From the NCBI GenBank assembly GCA_965249175.1, contig OZ252227.1, forward strand, positions 62,001 to 126,000: DNA of 64,000 bases, in the 5' to 3' direction. Position numbers and translations under genes: made by a program. Source of the stretch: CAZYFH01 sp965249175 (GTDB lineage: Bacteria > Acidobacteriota > Vicinamibacteria > Vicinamibacterales > UBA8438). The notes beneath the pieces were generated by a model that was not told where the DNA came from, ran no database searches, and was given only the letters and a program-made list of their open reading frames with translations. Shown here piece by piece: positions 7,302 to 16,194 of the stretch. Every line of letters starts with the position of its first letter. The first letter of the stretch is position 1.

Positions 7302-9832
7302 CCGCCCGGACCGGCATCGCGCCCATCGTCGCGCTGGCGCTCTGCGTCATGGCAGCGCCGGCGCCGGCGCGCGCCCAGTCCGGGTCAGCGCGATACGACG
7401 GCCGTCCACTGACGGACGTGCTGCGCGCGCTCCAGGCCGACGGTCTCCGTCTGGTCTTCAGCTCGAAGATCGTGACGCCGGACATGCGCGTCGACGTGGT
7501 GACCGACGCGGCGACTCCACGGAAGCTCCTCGATCAGCTGCTGGATCCCCATGGCCTCGAGGCGACAACCGGACCGGGGGGGATGATTCTTGTCACCCGC
7601 AAGCCAGCGGCGAAGCCCGAGGCGCCACAGGCGCGTCGTCAGGTGCTGCGTGCGATCCGAGGGCGCGTCGTGGACGCCGCGACCGGGAACCCGCTGTGGG
7701 ACGCACGTGTGCAGGTGGAGGGTGTCGACACGTGGGCACGCACCGACCAGGACGGGCGGTTCCACCTCGCCGGCGTTGGCTCGGCCGCTGACACGCTTCG
7801 CGTCTCGATGGACGGGTATACGCCGGCGACGCGCGCGCTCGACGAACGATCCACGCGCGCGACGACGTTCGACGTCGCGCTCTCGCGCCTTCCCGTCACA
7901 TACCGCGAGCAGCTCACCGTGTTGCCGGGGCGGTCGGGCACAGCGCAGCCGACCTCGGCGGGCCGGACCACCCTCGACGCGCGCGAGCTGCGGGAATTGA
8001 CGGGCGTGCTGGCGCAGGATCCGATGCGGGCCGTGCAGACGCTCCCCGGCGTGGCCGCGACCGACGACTTCCAAGCCGAGTTCTCCGTGCGCGGGAGCCC
8101 CTATCGACACCTGGGCGTGGTCATCGATGGCGTGGCCACGCCGTGGCTACGCCACACCGCGCCCGGACGCGGCGACATGGGTTCGCTGGCCATGTTTAGC
8201 GGCGACCTGCTCGAGTCGGCGACGCTCTACGTCGGGGCCCAGCCGCAGCGACACGGCAACATCCTCGGCGCGCAACTTGGCCTCACATTGCGAGAGGGGT
8301 CGCGCGACACGACCCGTGTACGCGGTGCGTTGGGTGGACTGAACGCGGCGCTGACCGCCGAAGGACCGGTGGGGACGTCGGGTCGCGGTTCGTGGCTTGC
8401 CTCGGTCCGGCAGAGCTATCTCGATTGGCCCATCAGGCGGCGTGGCGAGTCGAACGCACCGGTGTTCGGGTTTGCGGACGGTCTCGCGAAGCTCGTCTAC
8501 GACGTGACCTCGACCCAGCAGCTCAGTGTCACGATGCTCGGCGGTCGCTCCGCATTCGACGAGTTCGACGATCGACCGACACACGAGTTTGGCGAGGGCA
8601 CCAATCGAACCGCGGTCGTCAACCTCGGCTGGCGTTCGACGCTCGGCGCGGACACGGTGCTGAGTCAGCGCGCCTATCTGGTGGATCACCGGTTCATCGG
8701 CGAGACGCCGGTGGGTAGCGCGGTTGGCCTTAGCGCGCATCGCCAGTTGTCGTATCGGGCCGATCTCTTCCGGACTCTTGGGGGCGGCATGCTGGAGGCC
8801 GGGGGGCAGGTTCAGCGCCTGCGGACGGTCCGGCCATCATCGGCGCTGCTCGCGCTCGACCAGAGCCTCGTCCTGCCACCGGCGGATGGACGCGTCGGAT
8901 CGTCATGGCTGCGTTCGGGATATGTGCACGTGGCCTGGTCACCGACGTCGCGGCTCGATATCTCGCCGGGGGTCCGCGTGGAGGACTCGACGTCGGTCGC
9001 GCGGCGCGCGATCTCGCCATGGGTGCTGACCGAGTGGGCGATGGCCCCCGACTGGACGCTGAAGGCCGGCGCGAGCGTCTCCCACCAGTTCCCGGAGTTC
9101 CAGCCGGCGTTCGAGGGGTCGGGTCTCCTGGATCTGCGCCCCGAGCAGGCGACCAACCTCGATCTTGGAGTCGAGCGGCGGCTCGGCGCGTCGCTTCGTT
9201 GGCAGGCGACGGTCTTCTGGCGAGAGGAGCGCGATGTGCTGTTCGCGCGCAGCGTGTATCCCCGTCTCGTCGGCGGACGCGTGTTCGACTCACGTGGCGC
9301 CGGCTGGCCGCTCAATGCGCTCAGCGGGTCGGCGCGGGGTCTGGAGCTATTGTTCGAGCGCCGCAGCCCGACCGGGCTCGCCGGGTGGCTGGCGTATTCG
9401 TTCGGCAAGGCGCGCTACACCGACGCCACGGACGGAGAGTCCTTTTGGGGAGATTTCGACCAACGCCACGCCATCACACTGTCCGGCGTCTATCGACTTG
9501 GCGATCGGACCGTGCTCGCCGCCAACATCCGCGGTGGGAGTAACTTCCCCATCCCCGGCTATCTCGATGCCCGCGGTGACCGGCTGTTCGTGGCGGAGCG
9601 CCGGAACGAAACGCGGCTGCCGGCCTATGCGCGGCTGGACGTGCGCGCGAGCCGCACCTTCACGCTGGCTGGACGCCGGGTGACCCTGTTCGCGGAAGTC
9701 TTGAACGTCCTGAACCGCACCAATCTCGGGGCGGCCACCGGTCACGTCCGTCCGGACACCGGGGAGGCCCTGGATGTCACCCGCGCCATGCTGCCTCGCC
9801 TACCATCAGCGGGTCTCGTCGTCGAGTTCTGA
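7298..9832 (+). CDS. TonB-dependent receptor with N-terminal STN domain
   Basis: An 844-residue outer-membrane receptor starting at GTG 7298, overlapping the FecR stop by GTGA. A signal peptide (VALALCVMAAPAPARA) precedes an STN domain (~residues 28-105, DVLRALQADGLRLVFSSKIV), the part that signals to FecR in transducing receptors. Next comes a carboxypeptidase-regulatory-like beta-sandwich (~125-200, IRGRVVDAATGNPLWDARVQ). The plug (~235-340) contains FSVRGSPYRHLGVVIDGV. The rest is a 22-strand-type barrel ending GLVVEF with the aromatic terminus. With the sigma/FecR pair it forms a complete surface-signalling unit. The ligand is unknown; the carboxypeptidase-like domain is common in receptors for oligosaccharides or peptides as well as siderophores. 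Confidence 0.9.
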   Translation: MTARTGIAPIVALALCVMAAPAPARAQSGSARYDGRPLTDVLRALQADGLRLVFSSKIVTPDMRVDVVTDAATPRKLLDQLLDPHGLEATTGPGGMILVTRKPAAKPEAPQARRQVLRAIRGRVVDAATGNPLWDARVQVEGVDTWARTDQDGRFHLAGVGSAADTLRVSMDGYTPATRALDERSTRATTFDVALSRLPVTYREQLTVLPGRSGTAQPTSAGRTTLDARELRELTGVLAQDPMRAVQTLPGVAATDDFQAEFSVRGSPYRHLGVVIDGVATPWLRHTAPGRGDMGSLAMFSGDLLESATLYVGAQPQRHGNILGAQLGLTLREGSRDTTRVRGALGGLNAALTAEGPVGTSGRGSWLASVRQSYLDWPIRRRGESNAPVFGFADGLAKLVYDVTSTQQLSVTMLGGRSAFDEFDDRPTHEFGEGTNRTAVVNLGWRSTLGADTVLSQRAYLVDHRFIGETPVGSAVGLSAHRQLSYRADLFRTLGGGMLEAGGQVQRLRTVRPSSALLALDQSLVLPPADGRVGSSWLRSGYVHVAWSPTSRLDISPGVRVEDSTSVARRAISPWVLTEWAMAPDWTLKAGASVSHQFPEFQPAFEGSGLLDLRPEQATNLDLGVERRLGASLRWQATVFWREERDVLFARSVYPRLVGGRVFDSRGAGWPLNALSGSARGLELLFERRSPTGLAGWLAYSFGKARYTDATDGESFWGDFDQRHAITLSGVYRLGDRTVLAANIRGGSNFPIPGYLDARGDRLFVAERRNETRLPAYARLDVRASRTFTLAGRRVTLFAEVLNVLNRTNLGAATGHVRPDTGEALDVTRAMLPRLPSAGLVVEF

Positions 9833-9840
9833 GATCGCCC

Positions 9841-10545
9841 CTAGAAGCGCCAGGAGATCCCGCCGGTCCACGAGAGGTCGTTCACCATTGAGCTGGATCC
9901 GCCCGGCGTCACGGACGTGGCACCCAGGTTCGCGCCCGAGTAGAGGTAGTCGCGCAGGTCCGCCCGCAACAGCAGGCTGTCCGTGACGGCGAAGAGGACG
10001 CCGGCACCGATCATCCCGGCGGGTTTGGAGTTGGTCCCTGCGCCGGTGGCCCGCAGGCTCACGACACCGCCGCCCACGGTGACGTATGGAATGAACCGAC
10101 CACCGCTCCTGAGGTGGTAGTTGATGCCGCCGGTCACGTAAAGGACATTGACGCGGCCGTTGCCATCCTCGCCGTCGTCGTCATTAGCGCCGTTGTTGCC
10201 GTTGTCGCCGTTCTCACCATCATCGTCGTCGCCGCCGCCCTCCATCTCCCCGGACGAGGGGCTGTAATGAACGGCGGCCCCCAGGCTGACACGCGGTGTC
10301 AGAAAATGCTGATAGCTTCCGCCGAACGTCAACCCTTCGCTCTCCTCACGCTCGCTGTCATTGTCCTGGGACTCGTTCTCCTGGAGGGAGAACTGCTGCC
10401 CGACGGCGATGTTGACGAGCCGGTTTCCGGGCTCGAAGGGTCGCGAGGACTGCGCCTCGACCGCGGTGGCCGAGGCCGCGATCATGACGACCGCCAGGCC
10501 GACGGCGGAGGACGGGTGTTTCCCTGACGAAATGTTGCGGATCAC
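9841..10545 (-). CDS. Small outer-membrane barrel protein with Asp/Asn/Gly-rich loop
   Basis: The preferred start is GTG 10545 (VIRNISSGK), preceded by AGGGAG about eight bases upstream. The frame stays open to 10602 without a comparable signal. The 234-residue product has a signal peptide (VGLAVVMIAASATAVEA) and strand-rich barrel segments, and ends GISWRF with terminal phenylalanine. Two acidic stretches stand out. One follows the first strand (ENESQDNDSEREESEG). The other is a long loop of Asp, Gly, Asn and Glu around residues 112-138. Such loops face outward in OmpA/Opa-like barrels and can bind divalent cations, but that is inference. The gene is convergent with the TonB receptor and only 8 bp from it. 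Confidence 0.68.
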   Translation of the reverse strand: MIRNISSGKHPSSAVGLAVVMIAASATAVEAQSSRPFEPGNRLVNIAVGQQFSLQENESQDNDSEREESEGLTFGGSYQHFLTPRVSLGAAVHYSPSSGEMEGGGDDDDGENGDNGNNGANDDDGEDGNGRVNVLYVTGGINYHLRSGGRFIPYVTVGGGVVSLRATGAGTNSKPAGMIGAGVLFAVTDSLLLRADLRDYLYSGANLGATSVTPGGSSSMVNDLSWTGGISWRF

Positions 10546-10644
10546 GGGGACTGCTCCCTTCTGGTGATGCGCGTGTGCCGACTCCCGGCTGTCGCGCCTC
10601 ACAGGTAAGAGGGGGCAGTCGCGTCGAATCCTTCTAGCAGCCTG

Positions 10645-11520
10645 CTAGGCCTCTTCTCGAAGCCCTTCTTCGAGCACGGCCGGCGCGGGCCCGCGCACCT
10701 CCCACACGATCCCGAGCCAGCCAAGGACGACGACCGCATAGTGGGTGACGTCGCATTCCCACCAATAGAATCCCTGTCGTTCGGACGCGGGGTAGCGATG
10801 GTGGTTGTTGTGCCACCCTTCCCCCGCGGTGATCAGCGCGAGCCACCACAGATTGCGGCTTTCGTCGTCGGTGTCGTATCGACGACTTCCGTATCGATGC
10901 CCGAGCGAGTTGACGGCGAACGTCAGGTGGTAGAGGGCTGTCGTGCTCCAGAACAGTGCCACGACGACCAGCTGCCCACCGCTCGTGCCAAGCGCGGGAT
11001 GGGCTCCCTGGAGCCACGCGCCGAGCGCGAAGAGCGCGATCCCCAGGGCGATCGGGGCGACGTAGTGGTTGCGGTCCAGCCAGCGTAGCTCGGGAAACTT
11101 CGCGAGATCACGGACCCATTCCATTTTTGTCGGCTGGTTTTCGCGGCGCATGAGCCAGCCCGCATGGGCGAAAAAGAAGCCCTTGACCGAGGGTGGATGC
11201 ACGTCGGCGTGGGTGTCGCTGTGGCGATGATGGCTGCGGTGATGGCCCGCCCACCAGAGCGGACCCATCTGCGCCGCTGCCGCGCCGAGCGAAGCGAGCA
11301 CGAACTGAAACGCACGAGTGGTCTTGAACGCCCGGTGGCAGAAGTAGCGATGGTAGCCGGCGGTGAGACCGAACATGCGCAGCAGCAGCGTCGCGGCGGC
11401 GATGGCCACGGCCACGGGGCTGATCCCCGTCCAGAACACGAGGAGACACGCGAGGTGCACACCAAGAAACGGCAGGGTGCCCAGCCACGCGATGTGCTGG
11501 CGGTCGACGGAGACCGGCAC
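10645..11520 (-). CDS. Membrane fatty-acid (acyl-CoA delta-9 type) desaturase
   Basis: The core shows all three histidine boxes of membrane desaturases: HRYFCH, HRSHHRHSDTHAD and HNNHHRYP. Hydrophobic helices lie before the first box and between the second and third. The enzyme uses a di-iron centre held by these histidines, O2 and reductant to introduce a cis double bond into a saturated acyl chain, adjusting membrane fluidity. The N-terminus is uncertain. GTG 11520 (VPVSVDRQHIAW) is the first ordinary start just ahead of the conserved part. The frame stays open to 11904, but that stretch lacks family similarity and runs into the divergent promoter region. Length from 11520 (291 residues) is close to the family norm. 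Confidence 0.87.
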   Translation of the reverse strand: MPVSVDRQHIAWLGTLPFLGVHLACLLVFWTGISPVAVAIAAATLLLRMFGLTAGYHRYFCHRAFKTTRAFQFVLASLGAAAAQMGPLWWAGHHRSHHRHSDTHADVHPPSVKGFFFAHAGWLMRRENQPTKMEWVRDLAKFPELRWLDRNHYVAPIALGIALFALGAWLQGAHPALGTSGGQLVVVALFWSTTALYHLTFAVNSLGHRYGSRRYDTDDESRNLWWLALITAGEGWHNNHHRYPASERQGFYWWECDVTHYAVVVLGWLGIVWEVRGPAPAVLEEGLREEA

Positions 11521-11866
11521 AGGACCCTCGGTGAGGGGCTCGTGTGGTGGCGCGTGCGTTGTCCGAGATCTCGTCAGGGCGCATCTCCCACGGGCCGTCG
11601 AGCACGGCGTCAGATCATATACGGAGATCGCCAGAGGTTGCGCGGGAGGGCGACGCTCGGCGAGATGAGCACTCTCCCTTGGCTCAAGGTCGTCCAAGCA
11701 CACTGAGCTTGCCGGGGTTGGGTGGACACCCGCTGGAGGGGATTCATGACCTAGCCGTAGTAGCTGGGTTTCACGGACCGCGGCGAAATCTACGGCGTTG
11801 CTTTGCGTCTCCCGGATATGATCGCCTCTCGTGTCCGCATCATCCAAGCGTTTAGGGAGGTGTCCG

Positions 11867-12475
11867 ATGAGACGGCTCACAGTTGTGATCCGCGTGACCT
11901 TCATCGCTGGTGCGCTCGCATCGCACGTTGGGTACGCGCAGGAGCGCGTCGAGGCGTTCGACCGACTCTCCAGTCCGCGGATCGCTCTGCCGGACGATCT
12001 TCAAGGAGCGAGCGAGATGAGGTCACTGTGCCCTGACAACATCGACACGTGCCAGAAGTACTGGGCGTACACCGGGCACTTCGTTCAGAACCCCACGATC
12101 CCCACCCGCGATCGGGAGCTGACCATCCTGCGCACCGCGTGGCTGAACCGAGGCGACTACATCTGGGGACGTCACGACGTCATCGGCCAGGACGCTGGCC
12201 TCACAGAAGGGGAGATCGGCAGAATCACCAGGGGTCCCGATGCGGCCGGATGGAGCGACTTCGACGCGGCTCTGCTGCGGGCGGCCGACGAGCTCCACAC
12301 GAGCCGCTTCGTGTCCCACGCCACGTGGAACACACTCGCGCAGCGGTACAGCGAGAGTCAACTGCGAGAGGTCGTGCTGATCGTCGGCAACTACACGCAG
12401 CTGGCGATGCTCCAGAACACCCTCGGCGCCCAGTTGGAGCCCGGCTATGACGGGCTCCCGGACGAGGCTCGCTGA
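11867..12475 (+). CDS. Exported carboxymuconolactone-decarboxylase-like (AhpD-fold) protein
   Basis: ATG 11867 is preceded by GGGAGG at 11855-11860, a good ribosome site. The 202-residue protein opens with a signal peptide (VVIRVTFIAGALASHVGYA then QERVEAF). The following all-helical domain has CMD-family features (ELTILRTAWLNRGDYIWGRH, then LLRAADELHTSRFVSHATW and a LREVVLIVGNYTQLAMLQNT helix). The family includes gamma-carboxymuconolactone decarboxylases and AhpD-type peroxidase partners. The paired Cys-x-x-Cys of AhpD is not present in the usual place; two cysteines lie earlier (SLCPDNIDTC). Most family members are cytoplasmic, so export is notable. It is divergent from the desaturase and convergent with the PQQ dehydrogenase. 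The reaction is unknown. Confidence 0.72.
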   Translation: MRRLTVVIRVTFIAGALASHVGYAQERVEAFDRLSSPRIALPDDLQGASEMRSLCPDNIDTCQKYWAYTGHFVQNPTIPTRDRELTILRTAWLNRGDYIWGRHDVIGQDAGLTEGEIGRITRGPDAAGWSDFDAALLRAADELHTSRFVSHATWNTLAQRYSESQLREVVLIVGNYTQLAMLQNTLGAQLEPGYDGLPDEAR

Positions 12476-12521
12476 GGGCGCTCAAGGACCCCGCGTGGTG
12501 TCGCCGAGTTCGGCCGGACTT

Positions 12522-14702
12522 TCACTCCGGCAGAGCGAAGACGAAGATCGCGTTTCCCCCTTCGGGCTGGTAGATCTCCGGGCTGAGCGTCGCCGTGAGA
12601 CTTCGGAAGACGCCCCCCAGCGCAGCCGGGACGGCTATGAACTGCCGTCTGCCGGCCTCGTAGGTGATTGGGTACCCGTGCGCCGACGCGGCGAGACGCG
12701 TCTCCCAGAGCACGTCGCCCGTCTCGATATCGAACGCCCGGTAGTAGCGGGCGCCGTCACCGGCAAAGACCAATCCGCCCGCCGTCGTCAACGCGGACGT
12801 CAGGAACGGCGTTCGCTGCTCGTGGCTCCAGAGCTCCTCCATCGTCCGCACGTCGTAGGCGGCCAGCTTCCCGACGTTGCCGTCGCTGCCCGGCATGTTC
12901 AGCAGCTCGTAGCGGCCGGCCGTCCCGCCGCCCCCCTCGATGAACTCCACATCGCGCCCGGTCAGGTGCATGCACGCCTGGTGGAGCGGGATGACGAGGG
13001 CGCCGGCGCCCGGATGGTAGGCCGATGCCTGCCAGTTGTGGCCGCCCAGCAGGCTGGGGCAGGCGAACACCCGCTCGCCGATGGCGATGTCCTGCAGGTC
13101 CTCTCTGTAGGTCAGCTCGCCGGTGGTCCGGTCGATCGACCCGAAGATGTCCTGGTGGACCGTCTCGCGCAGGGCGACGAACGCGCCCGTCTTCCGGTCG
13201 AGCTTCCAGAGGATGCCGTCCTTGCCTATCGTGAAGAGCCACTTCTCGCCGTCGGCATCGACCAGCACGCGTTCGTACACGATGTCGAGGTCGAGCGTCT
13301 CGCCGGGCGCATGCTGGAAGTACCACTGCACCCGTCCGGTGCTCGGGTTCAGCGCCAGCGTCGAGTTGGTGTAGAGCGCGTCCTGTCGCGTCGTCATGCC
13401 GCGGCTCGCCGCCACCCACGGCTTTGCCTGCGCCGTGCCGATGTAGAAGAGACCGAGGTCGGGGTCGTAGCTGCCCGGGATCCAGGCGTCGCCGCCGGCG
13501 CGGAGGTACGGCGGCGTATCACCCCATGACGCGTCGTTCGGATCGCCCGGCAGCGCGATCGTGGATGTCCGCCAGAGCTCCGTGCCGGTGTCCGGATCGT
13601 GGCCGGTGATGAAACAGCTCTGCTCCGTGTATCGCTCGCAGCCGTTGGTGCCGGTGATGACGACCCCGTTGGCAATGACCGGGCCGGCGTTCTGCCGGAA
13701 GCCCTGCGTGTAGTCGGTCTTGACCGTCCGCCACACTTCCGCGCCGGTGCGCGCGTCGAGGGCGACGACCGCGGCGTCGGCCGTGGCGAGGAACAGCTTG
13801 TCATCGTAGAGCGCCAGTGTGCGGGTGGCGCCGGCTCGCGCGTCCTCCGGCAGCCGCGCGCGGTACACCCAGATCACGTCGCCGGTCGCCGCATCGATCG
13901 CCTGCACCACGTTCCCCGGATTGGCGAGGAACATCACGCCGTCATGCACCAGTGGCGTCGTCTGGTGGTTGCCCGGCCGGATCGCGATCGACCATGCGAG
14001 CGTCAGATCGGCGACGTTGGCGCGCGTCACCTGATCGAGCGGGCTGTAGCCGTGGCTGTTGCGCGTGCGGCGCCAGCTCAGCCAGTCCCCCGGCGGCGGG
14101 TCCGCGAGCATGGCGTCGGTCACCGGGGTCAGCTCGTGCGGCACCTCTTGGTTGACGAACCGCGACGATCGCCGCCGCAGCCGCTCGCCCGCTCGCGCCG
14201 CGCGGCGCGCCTCGGAGATGTCCGCCGCGTCGCCGATCGTCACTCCCGCATCCGCGGCCAGGGTGCGCTCACCAGGCACGGCGCCGTTCGACTCCAGCAG
14301 ATACGCCACCAGATCCACGTAGGACTGATCGCTGAGCGAGCCGGCCTGCCCTGGAGGCATCTCGTCGCGCAGGTAGGCGAACAGCTCATCGGTCGTCTGT
14401 CCCGCCCAACTGTTCAGGAAACCCACGCCCGAGAGCGGCGGGGCTTCCATCCCCTCCAGGGCCGGTCCGTGACATTCCTCACACTGCACGCCGTAGACCG
14501 ACCAGCCGCTGGCCGCCTGGTCCGTGGTGAAGGCCCCGTCCGTCGACGGGGGCTGCGCCGCAGCGACGGCGACACCCGGTGCGCCGGTCGAGGCACTTAT
14601 CAGGATCGGTACGGCGACCGCGAGCCGGACTGCCGCCGCGACGAAATCCGCTCCCGGCCAACGCGATCCGCCGACGCGGGTTCCCTGAGACATGATGTGC
14701 AC
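12522..14702 (-). CDS. PQQ-dependent dehydrogenase with N-terminal cytochrome c domain
   Basis: A 726-residue periplasmic quinohaemoprotein. A signal peptide is followed by a c-type cytochrome domain with CEECH (residues ~73-77) and a distal methionine candidate (DEMPPGQAG). A PQQ eight-bladed propeller follows from ~residue 200. Propeller blades show the tryptophan-docking pattern (TGDVIWVYRA, TGAEVWRTV, TGELTYRED, MEELWSHEQRTP). PYLRAGGDAWIPGSYDPDLG matches the region that carries the catalytic aspartate in alcohol and glucose dehydrogenases of this type. Such enzymes oxidise alcohols or sugars and pass electrons to the respiratory chain through the haem. The cytochrome precedes the propeller, whereas many quinohaemoprotein alcohol dehydrogenases carry it at the C-terminus. 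Substrate is not predictable. ATG 14702 or ATG 14693 could be the start. Confidence 0.88.
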   Translation of the reverse strand: MHIMSQGTRVGGSRWPGADFVAAAVRLAVAVPILISASTGAPGVAVAAAQPPSTDGAFTTDQAASGWSVYGVQCEECHGPALEGMEAPPLSGVGFLNSWAGQTTDELFAYLRDEMPPGQAGSLSDQSYVDLVAYLLESNGAVPGERTLAADAGVTIGDAADISEARRAARAGERLRRRSSRFVNQEVPHELTPVTDAMLADPPPGDWLSWRRTRNSHGYSPLDQVTRANVADLTLAWSIAIRPGNHQTTPLVHDGVMFLANPGNVVQAIDAATGDVIWVYRARLPEDARAGATRTLALYDDKLFLATADAAVVALDARTGAEVWRTVKTDYTQGFRQNAGPVIANGVVITGTNGCERYTEQSCFITGHDPDTGTELWRTSTIALPGDPNDASWGDTPPYLRAGGDAWIPGSYDPDLGLFYIGTAQAKPWVAASRGMTTRQDALYTNSTLALNPSTGRVQWYFQHAPGETLDLDIVYERVLVDADGEKWLFTIGKDGILWKLDRKTGAFVALRETVHQDIFGSIDRTTGELTYREDLQDIAIGERVFACPSLLGGHNWQASAYHPGAGALVIPLHQACMHLTGRDVEFIEGGGGTAGRYELLNMPGSDGNVGKLAAYDVRTMEELWSHEQRTPFLTSALTTAGGLVFAGDGARYYRAFDIETGDVLWETRLAASAHGYPITYEAGRRQFIAVPAALGGVFRSLTATLSPEIYQPEGGNAIFVFALPE

Positions 14703-14964
14703 TCCTCGATGCCGTCGGACGGCGCCTTTATCCGCGTGGCCGTCCGTGCCGCCCTTATATCACCAACACGGTAGGGGCGCTACCGGCCCAATTCAGCAGA
14801 TCCAACAGGACCGCTAGTTTTATGCGAAGGTCGGAGGAGATAGCTCGGCCCGGGTTCACGGCAGAACTGTGAGTGCAAGACGCGGAGCGGGAAGTGGTAT
14901 GCTGCGACTCCCACGCAGAAGAGTCGTTGCTTCCATGATCGTGTCGTCCGAAAGGAGGCGCATC

Positions 14965-15990
14965 GTGAGCCTAATCAGAAGTGCCGGGATCGTTGCAGCG
15001 GTCGTATGCCTGTCCGCGGTGCACGGATTCCCAGCGGAGGGTGGACCTGCGGCTGCCAGTTCGGCGTCGAGCGAAGCTGCAGCGCAGGCCGACAGCGAGC
15101 GCGCACAGGTTGTCGGGACCTATCAGATCGTCGGCCGCCGCACGAAGAACGCGGACGGCAGCTGGCAGGCGGTGGAGGGGCTCAACGCCGTCGGATACAT
15201 CACCTACAGCGACACCGGTCATATGGGTGTGAACGTGATGCCGAAGGGCAGAATGCCGTTCGCCGACACCCAGCCGACACCAGAAGAGGCCCAGACGGCG
15301 CTCCAGGGCTACACGGCCTACTACGGCCCGTTCAGCACGCATGAGGACGAGGACGGGAAGTACCTCGTCCATCACCGGCTTGCCACGATCAATCCGTCCG
15401 GTGAGCTCGATGCCAAGCGCTATTACCACTTCGAAGGCGACCGACTCATCCTTACACCGGCCGCGGCCGACGGGAGCAAGACGCACGCCACCAGACAAGT
15501 CGTCTGGCAGCGGTTGCCCGACGCGGAGCTCTCCGAAGAAGCGAAACGGTTCGTGGGGTTCCGTCAGCTCCTGTATACCGACCGGTATTCAGCGCGGGAT
15601 AGGCAGCTGGTCAGCCACGACCAGCGGAACGAGAGCCGAGCCGGGTCCTACATCATCTACACGCCCACCGGGCACATGATGGTGCACCTGACGCCACGAG
15701 AGGGCCGTGCGGGCTACGCCGGCGCGACATCGACACCCGATGAGGCGCTGGATGCCTATCAGACCTATGGTGGGTACTTCGGCACGTTTACGGTGTACGA
15801 AAATGCCGACCCGCCCTATGTGATTCACCATCAGGAAGGGCGGTCGCGGCCAAGCGAACCGACCGACGGGGTGCGGCTCTATCAGCTCGATGGCGACGTC
15901 TTGCGCTTGGGTGGACGCCCGCGCGTGGAGGACGGCGTGGCGACCGGTGGACACCTCTACTGGGAGCTGATGCCGGCACGGTCTGAGTAA
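14965..15990 (+). CDS. Exported protein with two tandem lipocalin-like domains
   Basis: I choose GTG 14965 because AAAGGAGG lies at 14951-14958, six bases upstream. An ATG at 14935 is in frame but has no such site. The 341-residue protein begins with a signal peptide (IVAAVVCLSAVHGFPAEG). It then shows two copies of a lipocalin_5-type barrel. The first begins VVGTYQIVGRRTKNADG and contains GYITYSDTGHMGVNVMP. The second begins LVSHDQRNESRAGSYIIYTP and contains GHMMVHLTPREGR. Both include the YFGTFTVYENADPPYVIHH or YYGPFSTHEDEDGKYLVHH type motif. The family is thought to bind small hydrophobic ligands, but its function is largely uncharacterised. The gene appears to be a single transcription unit divergent from the PQQ dehydrogenase. 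Confidence 0.75.
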   Translation: MSLIRSAGIVAAVVCLSAVHGFPAEGGPAAASSASSEAAAQADSERAQVVGTYQIVGRRTKNADGSWQAVEGLNAVGYITYSDTGHMGVNVMPKGRMPFADTQPTPEEAQTALQGYTAYYGPFSTHEDEDGKYLVHHRLATINPSGELDAKRYYHFEGDRLILTPAAADGSKTHATRQVVWQRLPDAELSEEAKRFVGFRQLLYTDRYSARDRQLVSHDQRNESRAGSYIIYTPTGHMMVHLTPREGRAGYAGATSTPDEALDAYQTYGGYFGTFTVYENADPPYVIHHQEGRSRPSEPTDGVRLYQLDGDVLRLGGRPRVEDGVATGGHLYWELMPARSE

Positions 15991-16194
15991 GGTCGCGAGA
16001 CAGTTGTTCGACGGCCAAGCGCGACGTCCGATCGGTCGTTCGAGTTCTTGGACCTTACGGGGAGCGGTCGGGACGCGACATCCTCAGACGCCCCACATCC
16101 TGCGGTACAATTTGGTTCTCAGCTAGCGCTAGGCCTCGCAGCAGTCACGTTGTGCACCCCCGTCGTTCGCGACGAGCCCCTGGAGAGTTTTGTC

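Noticed and set aside
11521..11904. A 128-codon N-terminal extension of the desaturase
   Set aside because: The stretch has no membrane or family pattern and would run through the divergent promoter region of the exported CMD gene.
13599..14774. A 391-codon plus-strand frame over the PQQ dehydrogenase
   Set aside because: It is a mirror of the PQQ gene; the product is Arg/His rich and has no signal or motif.
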